The notes below the pieces were generated by a model that saw only the letters and a program-made list of their open reading frames with translations, ran no database searches and was not told the DNA's origin. A stretch of 64,000 nt of DNA from Microglena sp. YARC (lineage: Eukaryota > Chlorophyta > Chlorophyceae > Chlamydomonadales > Chlamydomonadaceae): the NCBI GenBank assembly GCA_022414725.1, contig CM039462.1, positions 184,121,386-184,185,385 on the forward strand, in the 5' to 3' direction. Positions 24,001 to 34,600 of the stretch are shown piece after piece. The position numbers and the translations under genes were made by a program. Within the stretch, counting starts at the first letter, position 1. Each line of letters starts with the position of its first letter.

Positions 24001-27000
24001 ACACTCGTTTTGGTTAGTGCCCGATCGCAAATTCTTCTGATATCTCTTGCACATTCCCCCTGCACAGCTTCAGCGCGAGCTTAGTAATTCCCACGGACCC
24101 ACAAGCATATGTTTTCCTTTTTTTTTCTTCTCCTGTTTGCAGATATCTGCACGCTGCCAAGTCCTCTCGGCAGCAACTTCATAGGTGGTGCAACTGATGC
24201 CTGCAGTGACGGTTTGGCCTTGGCGAACGAAATCATCACCTGCAATGTGCAGTGTGCCCCAGGTTACAAATCTGATGGTGGCACCACCATGTACACATGC
24301 AACGCAGACGGCGACGACCTGGATCCGCCGAAGCTGATCTGCACTGGTGAGTGTCCCATTGCAAGTGTGTGGTGCATGGGGGGGGGGGGGGGGGTAGGGA
24401 ATTTTGTATTCCACTCCCCCTTGCACCCAACCCCTCCTAGGTCTTGTGCATGCCTATGCTCCCATCCCCTGTCCTTCTGTCTGTCCTAACAAGGTGACTC
24501 GCCTGCCTTTGTATCTTTTTATTGATTCCTTTACACTCTTTCACCCTTTGGTAAGTGGTCATGCGCACATTCTTCTGATATCTCTTGCACTTTCCCCCAG
24601 CACAGCTTCAGCGCGAGCTTTGTAATTCCCCATGGACCTACAAGCATGTGTTTTCCTTTTTTTTTTCTTCTCCTGTTTGCAGATATCTGCGAGCTGCCAA
24701 GTACTCTCGGCAGTAATATCGTAGGCGGAGATGTTGATGCCTGCAGTGACGGTTTGGCCTTGGCGGACGGCGCCACCTGCAATGTGCAGTGTGCCACAGG
24801 TTCCACCACTGATGGTGGCAGCACCACATACACATGCAACTTGCCGGCACAAGATTGACACAGGCGACGCTGAGCTGCACTGGTGAGTGTCCCATTGCAA
24901 GTGTGTGGTGGATGGGAGGGGGGGGGGGGGTAGGGGCATTTTGTATTCCGCTCCCCCTTGGTAATGCACCCAACCCCCATAGGTCTTGTACATGCCTGTG
25001 CACTCCCTGTCCTTCTGTCTGTCCCTACCAAGCTGACTATGCCTGCCCTTGCATCTTTTTATTGATTCCAGTTACACTCACCCGTCATGCACCCTACACT
25101 CGTTTTTGGTTAGTGCCCGATCGCAAATTCTTCTGATATTCTTGCACTTTCCCCTAGCACAGCTTCAGCGCGAGCTTTGTACTTCCCCACGGACCCACAA
25201 GCATGTGTTTTCCTTTTTTTTTCTTCTCCTGTTTGCAGATATCTGCGAGCTGCCAAGTACTCTCGGCAGTAATATCGTAGGCGGAGATGTTGATGCCTGC
25301 AGTGACGGTTTGGCCTTGGCGGACGGCGCCACCTGCAATGTGAAGTGTGCCACAGGTTCCACCACTGATGGTGGCAGCACCACATACACATGCAACAACG
25401 CCGGCACAAGATTGACACAGGCGACGCTGAGCTGCACTGGTGAGTGTCCCATTGCAAGTGTGTGGTGGATGGGGGGGGGGGGGGTAGGGGCATTTTGTAT
25501 TCCGCTCCCCCTTGGTAATGCACCCAACCCCCATAGGTCTTGTACATGCCTGTGCACTCCCTGTCCTTCTGTCTGTCCCTACCAAGCACTTGCCTGCCCT
25601 TGCATCTTTTTATTGATTCCAGTACACTCACCCTTCATGCACCCTACACTCGTTTTGGTTAGTGCCCGATCGCAAATTCTTCTGATATCTCTTGCACATT
25701 CCCCCTGCACAGCGTCAGCGCGAGCTTTGTAATTCCCACGGACCCACAAGCATGTGTTTTCCTTTTTTCTTCTTCTCCTGTTTGCAGATATCTGCACGCT
25801 GCCAAGTCCTCTCGGCAGCAACTTCATAGGTGGTGCAACTGCTGCCTGCAGTGACGGTTTGGCCTTGGCGAACGACATCACCTGCAATGTGCAGTGTGCC
25901 CCAGGTTACGAATCTGATGGTGGCACCATCATATACACATGCAACGCAAACGGCGACGACCTGGATCCGCCGAAGCTGATCTGCACTGGTGAGTGTCCCA
26001 TTGCAAGTGTGTGGTGCATGGGGGGGGGGGGGGGGGTAGGGAATTTTGTATTCCACTCCCCCTTGCACCCAACCCCTCCTAGGTCTTGTGCATGCCTATG
26101 CTCCCATCCCCCTGTCCTTCTGTCTGTCCTAACAAGGTGACTTGCCTGCCTTTGTATCTTTTTATTGATTCCTTTACACTCTTTCACCCTTCATGCACCC
26201 TGCACTCATTTTGGTAAGTGGTCATGCGCACATTCTTCTGATATCTCTTGCACTTTCCCCCAGCACAGCTTCAGCGCGAGCTTTGTAATTCCCCATGGAC
26301 CCACAAGCATGTGTTTTCCTTTTTTTTTCTTCTCCTGTTTGCAGATATCTGCGAGCTGCCAAGTACTCTCGGCAGTAATATCGTAGGCGGAGATGTTGAT
26401 GCCTGCAGTGACGGTTTGGCCTTGGCGGACGGCGCCACCTGCAATGTGCAGTGTGCCACAGGTTCCACCACTGATGGTGGCAGCACCACATACACATGCA
26501 ACAACGCTGGCACAAGATTGACACCGCCGTCGTTGAGCTGCACTGGTGAGTGTCCCATTGCAAGTATGTGGTGGATGGGGGGGGGGGGGGGGGCAGGGGC
26601 ATTTTGTATTCCGCTCCCCCTTTTGGTAATGCACCCAACCCCCATAGGTCTTGTGCATGCCTGTGCTCCCTTCCCCCTGTCCTTCTATCTGTCCCTGCCA
26701 AGCTGACTTGCCTGCCCTTGTATCTTATAATGATTCCATTATACTCAATTCACCCTTCATGCACCCTGCACTCATTTCGGTTAGTGGTCATGCGCACATT
26801 CTTCTGATATCTCTTGCACTTTCCCCCAGCACAGCTTCAGCGCGAGCTTTGTAATTCCCATGGACCCACAAGCATGTGTTTTCCTTTTTCTTTCTTCTCC
26901 TGTTTGCAGATATCTGCACGCTGCCAAGCCTTCTCGACAGTAACTACGAAGGCGGTGATGTTGATGCCTGCAGTGACGGTGATGCCTTGGCGGACGGCGC

Positions 27001-27663
27001 CACCTGCAATGTGCGGTGTGCCACAGGTTACACCCCTGCTGAAGGCAGCCCTGATGATGGCAGCGACTCAATATACACATGCAACGCAGACGGCTCAGAG
27101 CTGACACCGCCGACGCTGACCTGCACTGGTGAGTGTCCCATTTCAAGTGTGTGGTGCATAGGGGGGGGGGGGGGGGGGGGGCAGGGGTATTTTGTATTCC
27201 CCTCCCCCTTTGGTAATGCACCCAACCCCTCCTAGGTCTTGTGCATGCCTATGCTCCCTTCCCCCTGTCCTTCTGTCTGTCCCTACCAAGCCTACTTGCA
27301 TGCCCTTGTATCTTTTTATTGATTCCATTACACTTCATGCACATTCTTCTGATATCTCTTGCACTTTCCCCTAGCACAGCTTCAGCGCGAGCTTTGTAAT
27401 TCCCCACGGACCTATAAGCATGTGTTTTCCTTTTTTTTCTTCTCCTGTTTGCAGATATTTGCCAGCTGCCAAGTCCTCTCGGCAGCAACATCATAGGTGG
27501 TGATGTTGATGCCTGCACTGACGGTCAGGCCTTGGGGGACAGCATCACCTGCACTGTGAAGTGTGCCCTAGGTTTCGACTCTGATGGTGGCACCACCACA
27601 TACACATGCAACAACGCTGGCACAAGATTGACACCGCCGTCGCTGATCTGTGCTGAGGAGTAG
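8927..27663 (+). CDS. secreted multi-module six-cysteine (sushi/CCP-like) protein gene
   Basis: ATG at 8927 opens a signal peptide (MTSGLAPLLLCLALLAI...AQVNG) followed by PRPPSWSPRPPSP. An N-terminal domain (9146-9540) and a Pro-rich hinge (9549-9914) follow. Then come four A-type exons (10295-10490, 11254-11439, a remnant at 20352-20454, 21141-21326) and 27 B-type exons. B exons are about 201 bases (some 204 or 219), begin AT|ATC|TGC after TTTGCAG and end TGCACT|G before GTGAGTGTCCC. Almost all are therefore 1-1 symmetric and splice as ...LTCT-DICTLPS.... The last exon (27455) ends LICAEE-stop at 27661-27663. There is no transmembrane segment or GPI-type tail, so the product should be secreted or part of the cell covering. 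Sushi-like means C-x-V-x-C-x-x-G-Y spacing, not a proven family. Frame lesions in 9.1-12.5 kb and in two later exons leave the exact model open. Confidence 0.75.
9146..9914 (+). CDS. N-terminal domain and Pro-rich hinge exon
   Basis: Residues LNADMIIAVSRAF through TFVGSSLLNSTDIADLLP form a unique globular-looking segment of about 130 residues with N-x-S/T sites. Pro/Ser-rich sequence (PPPxFPR, PPPPSSPSSPSS) follows, as in hydroxyproline-rich extracellular proteins of green algae. After 9720 the good Pro frame changes between the three frames because of C-homopolymer length, ending as PPSPPPTPPPKPSPPARPPS. The likely end is CTGCAG|GCAAGT at 9914, a GC-type donor. The frame matching the next exon (phase 1) has TGA at 9893, so one or more homopolymer indels are suspected. 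Confidence 0.55.
10295..10490 (+). CDS. A-type cysteine module exon 1 (donor damaged)
   Basis: After CTTGCCTTTCAG the exon reads (x)DTCTVPTGYLCNNDTTTSAA then CVVSCAVGYT, a six-cysteine module like the intact copy at 21141. Its 3' end reads GTGTAGTAAAG where the intact copy has GTGTAG|GTGAGT. The donor bases are missing, and an extra base shifts the last residues. Confidence 0.6.
10491..11253. repeat. segment repeated with the A-type exon (four partial copies)
   Basis: Intronic sequence carrying TTGACTTCTCTGAAGTATCC, TCTGGCAGCAAGATTCCAGT and ACTATTGGCCCACTCAACC recurs at 11540-11700, 20540-21080 and 21425-21640. The A exon and its long intron were thus duplicated together. No other exon was recognised. 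Confidence 0.7.
11254..11439 (+). CDS. A-type cysteine module exon 2 (frame lesions)
   Basis: Acceptor CTTGCCTTTCAG, then (x)NTCTVPTGYLCNTDSAASAA and CVVSCAVGYTIKFDLSGSDL, about 95% like the 21141 copy. Single-base differences (CTGAACTGG, ATTTCC, CTGGAATT) shift the end, and the donor reads GTAG|TGAGT with one G missing. Confidence 0.55.
11762..11967 (+). CDS. B module exon 1 (frame-shifted start)
   Basis: A NAGNAG acceptor (TGCAGCAG) leads to ATACCTTGCACG where other copies read ATACCTGCACG. The extra T puts the module body (GGDDDACSDGLALQDDETCN, CATGYT) out of the standard phase. The donor ACTG|GTGAGT is intact. Confidence 0.5.
12288..12492 (+). pseudogene. B module exon 2, frameshifted
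   Basis: Both splice sites are normal and the first four cysteines are in frame. After TGTGCCACAGGTTACACC the sequence gains several bases (CGCCTG, GTGGGC, ACGCAC) and loses the TGCAACGCAGAC block, so C5-C6 is out of frame. Skipping it would keep the gene's phase. Confidence 0.55.
12859..13059 (+). CDS. B module exon 3 (VAGDDD type)
   Basis: Intact 201-base 1-1 exon: ICTLPSTLGSNIVAGDDDAC, then SGDLVLGNDDSCNVQCATG, ending in TLTCT. This subtype recurs at 13896, 15595, 17213 and 18907. Confidence 0.8.
13413..16375 (+). CDS. B module exons 4-9: first six-exon higher-order block
   Basis: Exons 13413-13613, 13896-14096, 14461-14679, 15033-15233, 15595-15795 and 16157-16375. Three subtypes occur in fixed order twice: a (ELPSTLGSNIVGGDVDAC, 201), b (TLPSTLGSNIVAGDDDAC, 201) and c (TLDSTYVGGATDAC with a six-residue insertion, 219). 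All six are open, with TTTGCAG acceptors and GTGAGT donors. The intron before 13896 lacks about 80 bases present before 15595, which marks the two triplets as distinct sub-copies. Confidence 0.85.
16729..19692 (+). CDS. B module exons 10-15: second six-exon higher-order block
   Basis: Exons 16729-16929, 17213-17413, 17774-17990, 18344-18544, 18907-19107 and 19474-19692 repeat the previous block at an offset of about 3316 bases, including the short intron before 17213. Exon 17774-17990 is 217 instead of 219 bases: GGTTTGGCCTGG lost a T and CTGACTGC lost a C. That single copy is frame-damaged or misread; the other five are intact. Confidence 0.85.
20033..20236 (+). CDS. B module exon 16 (204 bases, GTAAGT donor)
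   Basis: Reads (x)DTCTLPSTLGTNIVGGDNDA then CSGGFVLDDDESCNVQCDTG, with YTPDSGSITTY before C5. It is the most diverged B exon of the block and the only one with donor GTAAGT. Its intron soon runs into an A-type remnant. Confidence 0.8.
20352..20454 (+). pseudogene. A-type module remnant
   Basis: B-type intron sequence (GGACTTGTGCATCCCTGTGC) is fused to the 3' half of an A exon (CTGTTGACTAAACTAGAAAA ... GGGAATTGTGTAG|GTGAGT). The 5' half with its acceptor is gone and TAA interrupts the frame. This is a recombination join between the two repeat types. Confidence 0.7.
21141..21326 (+). CDS. A-type cysteine module exon, intact reference copy
   Basis: A 186-base 1-1 exon between TTCCCTTTCAG and GTGAGT: (x)NTCTVPTGYLCNTDSAASAA, CVVSCAVGYTIKFDLSGSDL, STSGTCLAEGTDWTIPPGNC, V(G). 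Six cysteines, with spacing related to but distinct from the B module. Confidence 0.8.
21959..27128 (+). CDS. B module exons 17-26 (duplicated 3' block, copy 1)
   Basis: Exons 21959-22159, 22514-22714, 23067-23270, 23581-23781, 24143-24346, 24683-24882, 25239-25439, 25788-25988, 26345-26545 and 26910-27128. Subtypes are mixed: TLPSPLGSNFIGGATDAC (21959, 22514, 24143, 25788), ELPSTLGSNIVGGDVDAC (24683, 25239, 26345), a 204-base NADMVLPDG form (23067), QLPSPLGSNIIG (23581) and a 219-base form (26910). Exon 24683-24882 is 200 bases (AACTTGCCGGC, one base short), so it is frame-damaged here while its duplicate at 34386 is intact. Confidence 0.85.
27455..27663 (+). CDS. terminal B module exon with stop codon
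   Basis: Reads (x)DICQLPSPLGSNIIGGDVDA, CTDGQALGDSITCTVKCALG ... SLICAEE and TAG at 27661-27663, replacing the usual ACTG|GTGAGT donor. The C4-C5 loop (FDSDGGTTTY) differs from other copies. An intact module directly before the stop argues for a soluble product. Confidence 0.8.
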
Positions 27664-28390
27664 GTTGTACTCCCTCCTGGGATCCATATGGTTATGGGTA
27701 TTGGATCAGAATATTGATTCTGCAAGAAGCATGGAGCCCGCCTCGCACCTGTCTCTGATATGGGTGAGATACTGGCTTCCATGGCTTGTGAGGATGCTGA
27801 TGATAAATGCTGGATTGGCGAAAACGAGAAGGGTGGATGCCAGGGATGACTCCGAGTATGCCAGGGATGATTAAGAACTAAAGTTTGTTTGCTTCAGAGA
27901 TTAGTGAACGCGAATATAGTGCTATGATTCCCAGTTCCTGACTTATTATTGCACTATTTAAACCCAGACAGACACCCAATTTGAATCGTCCCATTTTCAA
28001 CTGATTTTTTGCCCATTACAGCACAATGGAACGCTTTGTTCCCTGAGCCTTTTAGTTTGAAGGTGTTGCTTTTTTGCTGTTGTCATACATCACGCATGAT
28101 GATGCAAATACAGATTGGACTTGATTGGATGAATAAATCAGTGGTCCACGTACGATATGTGTATGTGGGATGCTTCCTTCTGCGCACGCTGTGGCCTAAA
28201 TGTGGTTGGCTACATGTGCATGTGATTATGTTTGCCTACAACTTTCTTCAATTCTGTATATGTGCATTGTGGGCCCTGATGTTTATGATATGTCCTTTCA
28301 TTTGGTCATGTTTGATTCATGATTTGAGTCATAATGTGTTCATTCATTTGGCCTAGTATACTCTATTTAACTGTAACAAATAAAACCCCT
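27664..28390 (+). terminator. 3' UTR and polyadenylation region, copy 1
   Basis: No further coding signal. TGTAA at 28372-28376, overlapping AATAAA at 28379-28384, fits a green-algal 3' processing signal about 710 bases after the stop. An identical arrangement follows the second copy. Confidence 0.5.
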
Positions 28391-30680
28391 GGTCCTGAAA
28401 TACTTCCTCACCTGCCTTTGGATTCTTAACTAGTTTTCCATTGTTACAAGGTCAATCGGCGAACTCTGGGCCGTTGACCAGTCATCATGGCCAAGTCGTG
28501 AGAACTAGGTGCATTACAACTTTAAAGCTGATTATATATCAGTGATTAAGACATCCAGGTGCAGTTAGGATTCTCGGATTTGAATATACGGACGTTTTCT
28601 TGCAGTAGGCCAAGCCAACAACATAGGGAGGGTACCTAGTAGAAAAAACTTGACCTGGGTTCGTGACTCTGGACTGTGAAGGATGCTAACCATTGTCAGC
28701 TCAACTTTCAGGAAATGAACCCCGAACTTGATTACCTGTCTGGCTGGCTCTAGCCTGCAAATAAGACTGAGATGTGAAACGTAGCATTATGAATTGGCAG
28801 ACCAATGTCGATCTATACAAGCCCCGTCCTTTAATTTGATTGTTTGTATTACTGCCGAAGAAAAAGTAAACAACCAAGCTGAATCTGTTAACCTGTTTGT
28901 AACCAAGTTCATGTTCAAGCCCGCCCCCAAACATCCGGTTCAGACGTCTATTCAGATGCAATGGTTGAACATGTTTTTGATCTTGGTTCGGTTTGTAACT
29001 ACGACTGGAGGACCGGGGGGTAGAAAGGAGTTTGGGGATGAGCTTGAGGCTGTCAAAACGCTGGTAGTGTGCAGGGGCGCGTGCAAAGGGCATGGAGCCG
29101 AAGGAAACAGTGACAAAATGTAGGCATCGCGAAAAACACTGAGTGACACTGCTGAGGATCTAGATGCCGTAGGGACAGGAGGTCTGACATGTGTTGCTGA
29201 CTTCCTGCAGAAGATTCCAGGATTTACATCAGAGCTTATAATCAGCTTTACACCAGAGCTTATATCAGTTTATGCAATAAGAATCGCAGAAATAAGTTAT
29301 TATCCCAGCTGAGATGATGATTTAATTATTTTGTAGAATTAAATTATCACTGCAGCAAGAACTCACGGTCCCCATCAGTTAAACAATTGTTTGGGGTTCA
29401 GTTCATCAGTGCGTTTTCTTTTTAAGCCCTTCCTAAACGGTTGGGCAATTCCCTTTAGCCTATTTGGCCTACCCCTGGACTGCAACATAGATACATACAT
29501 CAGAGCTAAGTCCAGGCAGTTGCGTCACAGACGCAGCTTTAATGGGTTAGTTGCGTCTCAGGACGCAGAGCCGGGGGTCCTCCCGGGTCCTCCTGAAAAA
29601 CCCTAGCTGACTGGCTCCTACCAGGTTTGCTCAGGAGGAACTCTTAGATCTGCATACCGGTGTTGAGACGCACCCAGCTCCAATATCTGCATCTGAGACG
29701 CAACAGACTCTAATAAAAATCTGTCTTTACTGCAACGGACCCTTCAATACCGCAACCGACCTACTTGATCTCCTCCTGAAACGCAACAGACACTCCAAGA
29801 CCTGCGCCTCAGACGCAAGGCACAGCGTTTTGAACAACCCTGCCCTGGACCACTGTGGGCGACAAGGTCTTACACACTTTCAAGATGCAACCATTTTTCA
29901 AACAGTTGTAGAAGACTGCAACAGCTCTTTGGATTGCCAGACACGGCCAAAGGGGCAAGCAGTTTGAACAACCCTGTACACGACACTACGTCAGGGTCCT
30001 ACACTTACCAAGCCAGGTTCAAGATATAGTTACTTGTCAATCTGGTACCACATTGTTTCTTGTTTCAGCAGAGGGTCTGGCAGCCTTGGTGCTGGTTTTC
30101 GGCAGGGACGACGATTGGCGCTCAACGATTCGACTACCCCGAGTACAGGCTGCTGCACACGCCGATGAAACGATGCTTGCTGCTGCTGCTGGCGTGCCTT
30201 GCATAGGAGGCGCGCGCGGCTGCCCAGGCAAGTTGGAAAAGCGCAAAGCTCATCGACTACATCGCGAAGGTAAACCAACCCATTAGCTACAATTCGAAGG
30301 ACAAACGTATAGACTCATACAATGGCTGAATGCTTATGAGCAGATGCATATGAGCACATACTTATGCTCCAAGACTTGCAAGACTCAATTGACGCAGGCG
30401 CACATTCAATCGTTAGGCGCAGTTGCCAAATCACTGGGCACGCGCAGGCACTTGTGTTCGCATTTCGACAAAGCTCGATTCCCATAATCTATACGGAAAA
30501 CAGGGAGCCAACCAAGTCTTTGATCATAGCCCAGTGACTGGCGTAGGGAGCTGCCTAGATCGCATATGATGATTGCATGGATTTTCAGCCAACTCTGGGC
30601 TGCTCACTGTCTTCCAATGCTAGCCCCCCCCCCCCCCCCCCCCCCCCCATGCAATACCCACGGAAACCAGGTAGCCAACC
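28391..30680. other. downstream flank of copy 1, repeats, no firm gene
   Basis: Includes a dispersed repeat at 29334-29502, a stretch with recurring GACGCA motifs in both orientations (29515-29830) and a C run of 25 at 30624-30648. A possible small exon lies at 30068-30270 (TTGTTTCAG to GAAG|GTAAACC). In one frame it reads FDYPEYRLLHTPMKRCLLLL and stops at TAG; this is weak. CAGCCAACTCTGGGC at 30580 recurs at 40285 and 43990. Confidence 0.4.
29334..29502 (+). repeat. dispersed repeat family R1, copy a
   Basis: Contains CAGTTCATCAGTGCG, then TTTAGCCTATTTGGCCTACC and CCTGGACTGCAACATA. Matching copies lie at 39040-39207, 45508-45680, 46650-46805 and, inverted, 50090-50235. Shared length is about 150 bases. 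Confidence 0.8.
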
Positions 30681-30689
30681 CAGCAGATT

Positions 30690-31040
30690 AGATAGTTTGA
30701 AGGCATGTCCAGGTCAAGTGTAGGGAGCCGCCTAGAAGCTGCTAGGAAAATTTCAAAGACTTGTCCAGATCAGATGCAGGGAGCTGCCTAGAAGCTGCTA
30801 GGAAAAGTTCAAATGACTTGTCCAGGTCAGGTGCAGGGAGCTGCCTAGAAGCTGCTAGGAGGAGTTCAAAGGCTTGTCCAGGTCAGGTGCAGGGAGCTGC
30901 CTGAAAGCTGCTAGGAAAAGTTCCTATACCTGTCCAGGTCAGGTAAAGAGAGCTGCCTAGAAGCTGCTTGGGAAATTTCAAAGGCTTGTCCAGGTCAGGT
31001 GCAGGGAGCTGCCTAGAAGCGGCTAGGAGAAGCCGTGAAG
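30690..31040. repeat. 58-bp minisatellite, copy 1
   Basis: About six units of GGAGCTGCCTAGAAGCTGCT plus AGGAAAAGTTCAAA and CTTGTCCAGGTCAGGTGCA. It is followed at 31080-31180 by two direct copies of CTGCACAGCTCCCTGAGTCA. Confidence 0.85.
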
Positions 31041-31638
31041 AAAAGCTTTAATCAGCTCCGGGTTTTTCTTTTCTGCTTATCTAAGCAGCCTCTGCACAGC
31101 TCCCTGAGTCAGCTGCTGTGGTGCACCCAAATTTCTTAGCAGCTTCTGCACAGCTCCCTGAGTCAGCTGCTGTGGTGCACCCATATATGTATCGGCACTT
31201 CTGGACAGCTGATTGTGTCAGCTTAAAGGTGCACTAGGTTGCGTTAGGTTTGACTGGATAGCCAGTCAGGGGAGCTGCCTAGAACCTGTTTCACGTAGCG
31301 AAAAGAAAAGGCCTTATCAGATTCACTTTTGCTTTTAGAGTACGCATAGCAGCCCATAGGTCTTGTGTATGCCTGTGCTCCCTTCCCCCTGTCCTTCTGT
31401 CTGCCCTACCAAGCAGACTTGCCTGCCCTTGTATCTTTTTATTGATTCCATTACACTCTTCACTGTTTCACCCTTCATGCACCCTTCATGCACCCTGCAC
31501 TCATTTTGGCTTGTGGTCGTGCGCACATTCTTCTGATATCTTTTGCACTTTCCCCCTGCACAGCGTCAGCGCGAGCTTTGTAATTCCCACGGACCCACAA
31601 GCATGTGTTTTCCTTTTTTTTTCTTCTCCTGTTTGCAG

Positions 31639-34600
31639 ATATCTGCACGCTGCCAAGTCCTCTCGGCAGCAACTTCATAGGTGGTGCAACTGATGCCTGC
31701 AGTGACGGTTTGGCCTTGGGGAACGACATCACCTGCAATGTGCAGTGTGCCCCAGGTTACGAATCTGATAGTGGCACCACCATATACACATGCAACGCAA
31801 ACGGCGATAACCTGGCACCGCCGACGCTGACCTGCACTGGTGAGTGTCCCATTGCAAGTGTGTGGTGCATGGGGGGGGGGGGGGGTAGGGAATTTTGTAT
31901 TCCACTCCCCCTTGCACCCAACCCCTCCTAGGTCTTGTGCATGCCTATGCTCCCATCCCCCTGTCCTTCTGTCTGTCCTAACAAGGTGACTTGCCTGCCT
32001 TTGTATCTTTTTATTGATTCCATTACACTCTTTCACCCTTCATGCACCCTGCACTCATTTTGGTAAGTGGTCATGCGCACATTCTTCTGATATCTCTTGC
32101 ACTTTCCCCCAGCACAGCTTCAGCGCGAGCTTTGTAATTCCCCATGGACCCACAAGCATGTGTTATCCTTTATTTTTCTTCTCCTGTTTGCAGATATCTG
32201 CGAGCTGCCAAGTCCTCTCGGCAGCAACATCATAGGTGGTACAACTGATGCCTGCAGTGACGGTTTGGCCTTGACGGACGACAGCACCTGCAATGTGCAG
32301 TGTGCCCCAGGTTACGAATCTGATGGTGGCACCACCATATACACATGCAACGCAAACGGCGACGACCTGGATCCGCCGGAGCTGATCTGCACTGGTGAGT
32401 GTCCCATTGCAAGTGTGTGGTGCATGGGGGGGGGGGGGTGGTAGGGAATTTTGTATTCCACTCCCACTTATGCTAATGCACCCAACCCCAGGTCTTGTGC
32501 ATGCCTATGCTCCCTTCCCCCTGTCCTTCTGTCTGTCCCTACCAAGCTGACTTGCCTGCCCTTATATCTTTTTATTGATTCCATTACACTCTTCACTCTT
32601 TCACCCTTCATGCACCCTTCATGCACGCTGCACTCATTTTGGCTTGTGGTCGTGCGCACATTCTTCTGATATCTTTTGCACTTTCCCCCTGCACAGCTTC
32701 AGCGCGAGCTTCGTAATTCCTACGGACTCACAAGCATGTGTTTTCCTTTTTTTTTCTACTCCTGTTTGCAGATATCTGCACGCTGCCAAGTACTCTCGAC
32801 AACAACATCGTAGCCGGTGATGTTGATGCCTGCAATGCCGATATGGTCCTGCCCGACGGCGACAGCTGCAATGTGAAGTGTGACACAGGTTACACCCCTA
32901 ATAGTGGCAGCATCACAACATACACATGCAGCGTAGACGGCACAACCCTGACACCGCCATCACTGACCTGCACTGGTGAGTGTCCCATTGCACGTGTGTG
33001 GTGGATGGGGGGGGGGAGCATTTTGTACCCCCCATCCCCTTATGGTAATGCACCCAACCCCTACTAGGTCTTGTGCATCTTTGCTCCCTTCCCCAAGTCC
33101 TTCTGTCTGTCCCTACCAAGCTGACTTGCCTGCCCTTGTATCTTTTTATTGATTCCATTACACTTCATGCACATTCTTCTGATATCTCTAGCACTTTCCC
33201 CTAGCACAGCTTCAGCGCGAGCTTTGTACTTCCCCACGGACCTATAAGCATGTGTTTTCCTTTTTTTTCTTCTCCTGTTTGCAGATATTTGCCAGCTGCC
33301 AAGTCCTCTCGGCAGCAACATCATAGGTGGTGATGTTGATGCCTGCACTGACGGTCAGGCCTTGGGGGACGGCATCACCTGCAATGTGAAGTGTGCCGCA
33401 GGTTCCACCACTGATGGTGGCAGCACCACATACACATGCAACAACGCTGGCACAAGATTGACACCGCCGTCGTTGACCTGCACTGGTGAGTGTCCCATTG
33501 CAAGTGTATGGTGGATGGGTGGGGGGGGGGGTGGGGGTAGGATATTTTGTATCCCTTTCCCCCTATGCTAATGCACCCAACCCCATAGGTCTTGTGCATG
33601 CCTGTGCTCCCTTCCCCCTGTCCTTCTGTCCTTCCCTACCAAGCAGACTTGCCTGCCCTTGCATCTTTTTATTGATTCCAGTACACTCACCCGTCATGCA
33701 CCCTACACTCGTTTTGGTTAGTGCCCGATCGCAAATTCTTCTGATATCTCTTGCACATTCCCCCTGCACAGCGTCAGCGCGAGCTTAGTAATTCCCACGG
33801 ACCCACAAGCATATGTTTTCCTTTTTTTTTCTTCTCCTGTTTGCAGATATCTGCACGCTGCCAAGTCCTCTCGGCAGCAACTTCATAGGTGGTGCAACTG
33901 CTGCCTGCAGTGACGGTTTGGCCTTGGCGAACGACATCACCTGCAATGTGCAGTGTGCCCCAGGTTACAAATCTGATGGTGGCACCACCATGTACACATG
34001 CAACGCAGACGGCGACGACCTGGATCCGCCGAAGCTGATCTGCACTGGTGAGTGTCCCATTGCAAGTGTGTGGTGCATGGGGGGGGGGGGGGGGGGGTAG
34101 GGAATTTTGTATTCCACTCCCCCTTGCACCCAACCCCTCCTAGGTCTTGTGCATGCCTATGCTCCCATCCCCCTGTCCTTCTGTCTGTCCTAACAAGGTG
34201 ACTCGCCTGCCTTTGTATCTTTTTATTGATTCCTTTACACTCTTTCACCCTTTGGTAAGTGGTCATGCGCACATTCTTCTGATATCTCTTGCACTTTCCC
34301 CCAGCACAGCTTCAGCGCGAGCTTTGTAATTCCCCATGGACCCACAAGCATGTGTTTTCCTTTTTTTTTCTTCTCCTGTTTGCAGATATCTGCGAGCTGC
34401 CAAGTACTCTCGGCAGTAATATCGTAGGCGGAGATGTTGATGCCTGCAGTGACGGTTTGGCCTTGGCGGACGGCGCCACCTGCAATGTGCAGTGTGCCAC
34501 AGGTTCCACCACTGATGGTGGCAGCACCACATACACATGCAACAACGCCGGCACAAGATTGACACAGGCGACGCTGAGCTGCACTGGTGAGTGTCCCATT

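Larger units (their letters stand above)
21673..31352 (+). repeat. 9.7-kb direct tandem duplication, left unit
   Basis: From CCCATAGGTCTTGTGTATGC inside an intron to GTACGCATAGCAG. It contains B exons 17-27, the 3' UTR and all downstream repeats. The right unit starts at the very next base. The offset grows from 9680 to 9707 through small indels. Confidence 0.95.

Noticed and set aside
28009..28356. 115-codon ORF after the module gene
   Set aside because: It lies in the 3' UTR before the TGTAA/AATAAA signal, and its near-perfect duplicate is explained by the segment duplication.
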